DNA of 8,263 nucleotides, from contig DQVY01000107.1 of the NCBI GenBank assembly GCA_015661535.1, positions 1-8,263 of the forward strand. The letters are read 5' to 3'. Each line of letters begins with the position of its first letter. The first letter of the stretch is position 1. A program made the position numbers and the translations under genes. This document shows positions 5,763-8,263 of this stretch, in pieces. Under the pieces are notes generated by a model that worked only from the letters and a program-made list of their open reading frames with translations, was not told where the DNA came from and did not search any database. This DNA is from Sulfurovum sp. Lineage in GTDB: Bacteria; Campylobacterota; Campylobacteria; Campylobacterales; Sulfurovaceae.

Positions 5763-5996
5763 TTATGCCTCTACTTTTTTTACATTTGAGATGTGAATAG
5801 GCATTTCTGTGTTAGCAAACCCACCCTCTTTGTTCTGCTCACTAGGTTTTACAGCTTTTTTAGCCATTTTACACCCAGCAACAATTACTGCATCTTTTTT
5901 AGTAAGTACTTGAAGAACTTCTCCAGTTGTACCCTTGTCATCACCAGCGATAACCATTACAGTATCACCTTTTTTGATCTTATATGTTTTTGCCAT
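5763..5996 (-). CDS. rplX: 50S ribosomal protein L24
   Basis: 77 residues starting MAKTYKIKKGDTVMVIAG. L24 is an early assembly initiator of the large subunit and lies near the tunnel exit. The N-terminal KOW motif covers about residues 5-32 (KIKKGDTVMVIAGDDKGTTG). A longer in-frame ATG at 6026 would add ten residues encoded inside rplN and is rejected. GGAGG at 6006-6010 lies nine bases before the ATG at 5996. The rplN stop (TAG, 5998-6000) is one base upstream, so initiation is coupled. Confidence 0.97.
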   Translation of the reverse strand: MAKTYKIKKGDTVMVIAGDDKGTTGEVLQVLTKKDAVIVAGCKMAKKAVKPSEQNKEGGFANTEMPIHISNVKKVEA

Positions 5997-5997
5997 A

Positions 5998-6366
5998 CTA
6001 CCATACCTCCGGTGCAAGTGATACAATTTTCATGAAACCTGCATATCTTGTTTCACGACTTACAGGACCAAAGATACGTGTACCTATTGGCTCTCTTTTG
6101 TCGTCAATGATTACCGCAGCATTGTCATCAAAACGAATAAGTGAACCATTTTCTCTCTGGATCTCTTTTTTAGTTCTAACAACAACGGCTTTGATAACCT
6201 TACCTTTTTTTACTTTTCCAGTTGGAAGTGCTTTTTTAACTGAAGCAACGATCACGTCACCTACAGATGCATATCTTCTTTTAGATCCGCCAAGAACCTT
6301 GATACACATGATCTCTTTAGCGCCAGAGTTGTCTGCTACATTTAATCTAGTAAAACCTTGGATCAT
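5998..6366 (-). CDS. rplN: 50S ribosomal protein L14
   Basis: 122 residues, exactly the family length. L14 forms an intersubunit bridge with 16S helix 14 and interacts with L19. MIQGFTRLNVADNSGAKEI at the N-terminus, then VLGGSKRRYASVGDVIV (24-40), and the basic KVKKGKVIKAVVVRTKK (51-67) are diagnostic. The start overlaps the rpsQ stop by one base (TAATG), with AGGAG seven bases upstream. It is the first gene of the classical spc operon, but no promoter-like gap separates it from rpsQ here. Confidence 0.98.
   Translation of the reverse strand: MIQGFTRLNVADNSGAKEIMCIKVLGGSKRRYASVGDVIVASVKKALPTGKVKKGKVIKAVVVRTKKEIQRENGSLIRFDDNAAVIIDDKREPIGTRIFGPVSRETRYAGFMKIVSLAPEVW
6006..6010 (-). promoter_or_regulatory. 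Shine-Dalgarno that sets the rplX start
   Basis: GGAGG on the minus strand, inside the last codons of rplN and nine bases before the ATG at 5996. It supports the 77-residue L24 over the longer in-frame start at 6026. Confidence 0.75.
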
Positions 6367-6614
6367 TACACTTCTCCTCTCTTAACGATTTCAAGAAGTC
6401 TGAAACTTTTTGTTTTAGAAAGTGGTCTACATTCGATAGCGCTCACTGTATCTCCAACATTAATGTCGTTCTTCTCATCGTGGATAAGATATTTTTTAAA
6501 TCTTTTTACTGTCTTGTGATATCTTGGGTGAAGAACTTTTCTTTCAACTAAAACAGTTGCAGTTTTTTCTCCGGCCTTTTTTATCACAGTACCTGTTATT
6601 TGTCTTTTTGGCAT
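6366..6614 (-). CDS. rpsQ: 30S ribosomal protein S17
   Basis: 82 residues, an OB-fold protein that binds 16S rRNA helices 7 and 11 and is needed early in 30S assembly. GTVIKKAGEKTATVLVERK (8-26), HPRYHKTVKRFKKYLIHDE (29-47) and the ECRPLSKTKSFRLLEIV stretch near the C-terminus are typical. The Shine-Dalgarno AAGGGG is fused to the rpmC stop (TAAGGGG). The stop overlaps the rplN start by one base. Confidence 0.98.
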   Translation of the reverse strand: MPKRQITGTVIKKAGEKTATVLVERKVLHPRYHKTVKRFKKYLIHDEKNDINVGDTVSAIECRPLSKTKSFRLLEIVKRGEV

Positions 6615-6624
6615 ATCTGGCCCC

Positions 6625-6816
6625 TTACTTCGATCTAGCAGCAGTCAATGCTGTCTGGATTCTTGCGATATCTTTCTTCGCTACTCTTAACTCAGCAGTG
6701 TTTGTCAATTGCATAGTCTTCTGCTTTGCATTGAGGGTAAACAACTCCAGTTTTTTCTCTTTAAGCATCGCTGTAAGATCAGCTTCACTTTTATCTTTTA
6801 AATCAATATAGTTCAT
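6625..6816 (-). CDS. rpmC: 50S ribosomal protein L29
   Basis: 63 residues that would fold as the two-helix coiled coil of L29, which lies at the tunnel exit and contacts trigger factor and SRP together with L23. The start MNYIDLKDKSEADL and the internal LFTLNAKQKTMQLTNTAELR match the family, including the QL-N-LR core. The first 14 bases overlap the end of rplP in another frame, and the AAAGGA Shine-Dalgarno lies inside rplP. This is the only overlap longer than one base in the cluster. Confidence 0.97.
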   Translation of the reverse strand: MNYIDLKDKSEADLTAMLKEKKLELFTLNAKQKTMQLTNTAELRVAKKDIARIQTALTAARSK

Positions 6817-7228
6817 TTGTATCCTTTAAAGCGATGATTTTACACTTAAATGGCATTTTATGAATTGCAAGTGTTAAAGCTTCTCTTGCAAGAGTCTCTT
6901 CTACCCCAGCCATTTCAAAAATGATTCTTCCTGGCTTAACATTCATTACCCATCTGTCAACAGGACCTTTACCTTTACCCATTCTTGTTTCAAGTGGTTT
7001 AGCAGTAAGAGGCTTATCAGGGAAAACTCTAATCCAAGTTTTACCGGCTCTGTTAATTTTTCTAGTCATAGTAATACGCGCAGCTTCAATTTGTCTAGAA
7101 TCAATTCTTCCAGCTTCAGTCGCTTTGATCGCAATATCACCAAATTCAATCTTATGTCCGTTGAAAGCCTTGCCGCGATTACGGCCTTTCATCTGCTTTC
7201 TCCATTTGGTTCTTTTAGGCATTAACAT
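6803..7228 (-). CDS. rplP: 50S ribosomal protein L16
   Basis: 141 residues. L16 organises the A-site tRNA region of the large subunit near the peptidyl transferase centre. MPKRTKWRKQMKGRNRG (3-19) is the universal N-terminus. The conserved loop KPLTAKPLETRMGKGKGPVD (72-91) reaches towards the tRNA. Two ATGs lie at residues 1 and 3, and family members of this phylum often carry the MLMPKR form, so the first was kept. It follows rpsC after two bases (TAATTATG) and overlaps rpmC by 14 bases. It is the only gene here ending in TGA. Confidence 0.98.
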   Translation of the reverse strand: MLMPKRTKWRKQMKGRNRGKAFNGHKIEFGDIAIKATEAGRIDSRQIEAARITMTRKINRAGKTWIRVFPDKPLTAKPLETRMGKGKGPVDRWVMNVKPGRIIFEMAGVEETLAREALTLAIHKMPFKCKIIALKDTNELY

Positions 7229-7230
7229 AA

Positions 7231-7929
7231 TTATTCACCTCTTTTTCTAGAAGATCTACGACCTTCTTTTTTCTCTTCTTTTGGCTCCGCCTGGATACCT
7301 TTAGCAAGTACTTCACCTTTGAAGATCCATACTTTAATACCAATGATCCCATACGTAGTATGCGCTTCTGCAAAACCGTAATCGATTTTAGCTCTTAGCG
7401 TATGCAAAGGTACACGACCCTCTAAATACCATTCAGTTCTAGCCATCTCAGCACCACCAAGACGTCCAGATACAGAAACTTTAATCCCTTTTGCACCTGA
7501 TTTAAGTGCGCCTTGAATTACTTTCTTCATTGCACGTCTAAATGCTGTTCTTCTCTCTAGTTGTGTTGCAACATTTTCAGCAGCCAGTTGACCAGATGCC
7601 TGTGGACGTTTTTCTTCTTTAATGTTGATCGCTACATCTTTACCAAGCATTTTGATAAGTGTTGCTTTCAATTTCTCAATATCTGCACCTTTTTTCCCGA
7701 TAATGATACCAGGTCTTGCAGTCACGATGTTGATTCTTAATTTCTTAACAGTTCTTTCAATGATGATGTTGGAAACACCTGCATAGAAAAGTTCTTTTTT
7801 AAGGAATTTTCTGATTTTGTAATCTTCAGCGATAAAATCAGCAGTTCTTCCTTTTGCCGGGAACCATCTTGATTCCCAGTTTCTGTTGATGCCTAGTCTA
7901 AGACCTATAGGATTTACTTTTTGACCCAT
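7231..7929 (-). CDS. rpsC: 30S ribosomal protein S3
   Basis: 232 residues. S3 sits at the mRNA entry channel. The type II KH domain (about 38-107) contains TARPGIIIGKKGADIEKLK (70-88), with the GKKG loop at 78-81. The C-terminal domain carries FRRAMKK (130-136), whose basic residues correspond to those linked to the ribosome's mRNA helicase activity in E. coli. GRLGGAEMARTEWYLEGRVP follows at 155-174, then GIIGIKVWIFKGE. The last 20 residues are a lysine- and arginine-rich tail, common in this family. AAGGAAGC precedes the ATG, which overlaps the rplV stop by one base (TAATG). Confidence 0.98.
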   Translation of the reverse strand: MGQKVNPIGLRLGINRNWESRWFPAKGRTADFIAEDYKIRKFLKKELFYAGVSNIIIERTVKKLRINIVTARPGIIIGKKGADIEKLKATLIKMLGKDVAINIKEEKRPQASGQLAAENVATQLERRTAFRRAMKKVIQGALKSGAKGIKVSVSGRLGGAEMARTEWYLEGRVPLHTLRAKIDYGFAEAHTTYGIIGIKVWIFKGEVLAKGIQAEPKEEKKEGRRSSRKRGE

Positions 7930-8263
7930 TACGCTTCCTTCTCAGTTTTTTCAGCAACGCCAACTTCTACAAGAATATGTGCTGTTGGTTTAATGATTCT
8001 AGAAGCTGTACCTCTAGCTCTTGGTCTCCATCTTTTCATTACGGCTGCTTTGTCCACTCTACAAGAAGTGATCGTCACTTCTTCTGGTTCAAAGTCACCG
8101 TTGGCTACTGCAGATGCAATAACTTTTGAAATGATACCCGCTGCTTTGTTAGGCATAAACTCCAATGATGCAAGTGCAAGTTCAGCATTCATACCCTGAA
8201 CTTCTCTGGCAATAAGTCTAGCCTTAGTAGGAGAAACTCTTACGAATTTTAATAATGCTCTAC
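7929..8263 (-). CDS. rplV: 50S ribosomal protein L22, start beyond the window
   Basis: 110 residues are visible and only about two are missing at the N-terminus: the first visible codons read RALLKFVRVSPTKARL, which normally follows MS or MA. The methionine codon at 8190-8192 is internal, not the start. L22 spans the large subunit. Its long beta-hairpin, around KRWRPRARGTASRI, lines the exit tunnel and is where macrolide-resistance changes occur in other species. The loop looks intact. The stop codon overlaps the rpsC start by one base. The gene belongs to the S10 operon, with rpsS, rplB and others expected further upstream. Confidence 0.97.
   Translation of the reverse strand, partial: RALLKFVRVSPTKARLIAREVQGMNAELALASLEFMPNKAAGIISKVIASAVANGDFEPEEVTITSCRVDKAAVMKRWRPRARGTASRIIKPTAHILVEVGVAEKTEKEA

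Noticed and set aside
5312..5800. Long plus-strand open frame opposite rplE, and similar ones opposite map, secY, rpsE, rplX, rplN, rpmC, rplP and rplV
   Set aside because: They are antisense shadows of highly conserved ribosomal genes, with odd composition (rich in C, F, S) and no family resemblance.
5740..5800. S8 autoregulatory site near the rplX-rplE junction, as in E. coli
   Set aside because: I could not see a convincing helix-21-like structure; any such claim would be guesswork.
5997..6026. N-terminal extension of rplX by ten codons
   Set aside because: It is encoded inside the end of rplN. L24 normally begins at MAKTYK, and GGAGG at 6006-6010 supports 5996.
7231..7300. Lysine/arginine-rich tail of S3 as a possible fusion or frameshift product
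   Set aside because: Basic low-complexity tails are common at the S3 C-terminus and the length is normal.
1..8263. CRISPR arrays, tRNA, rRNA, insertion-sequence genes
   Set aside because: No repeat-spacer pattern, cloverleaf, rRNA core sequence or transposase reading frame was seen on either strand.

Overview
The window is part of the large ribosomal-protein gene cluster of a bacterium, and all genes are read from the minus strand. The proteins point to the Campylobacterota (epsilonproteobacteria), probably a free-living Sulfurovum or Sulfurimonas-like lineage. The clues are the zinc-binding 61-residue S14 (type Z), the lack of an L30 gene between S5 and L15, the shared order secY-map-infA-rpmJ-rpsM, and the AT-rich codon use. 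The genus is inference; the phylum is fairly secure.

Layout, in the direction of transcription (high to low coordinates). The end of the S10 operon is rplV (cut by the window edge), rpsC, rplP, rpmC and rpsQ (8263 to 6366). The spc operon follows as rplN, rplX, rplE, rpsZ, rpsH, rplF, rplR, rpsE, rplO and secY (6366 to 1565). Then come map and infA (1565 to 538). A non-coding stretch of about 400 bases (141-537) separates these from the alpha operon, of which rpmJ and the first eight codons of rpsM are visible (140 to 1). Junctions from rplV to map are extremely tight. Four are TAATG overlaps, six have the stop codon fused to the next Shine-Dalgarno (TAAGG), two are TAATTATG, and rplP/rpmC overlap by 14 bases. 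This implies one translationally coupled polycistronic transcript.

The genes form one functional unit: small- and large-subunit ribosomal proteins, the SecY translocon core that docks at the ribosome exit tunnel, methionine aminopeptidase that trims nascent chains, and initiation factor IF-1.

The unusual part is the infA-rpmJ gap. It holds (1) a 60-base inverted pair of GTAG-headed palindromes (437-496) that fits a REP doublet (REPIN); (2) a clean TATAAT promoter element on the minus strand (388-393); and (3) a leader of about 240 bases before rpmJ, rich in short hairpins and locally much more GC-rich than its surroundings. The leader could be an autoregulatory RNA for the alpha operon or could hide a short unrecognised reading frame. 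No mobile-element gene, CRISPR array, tRNA or rRNA is visible.
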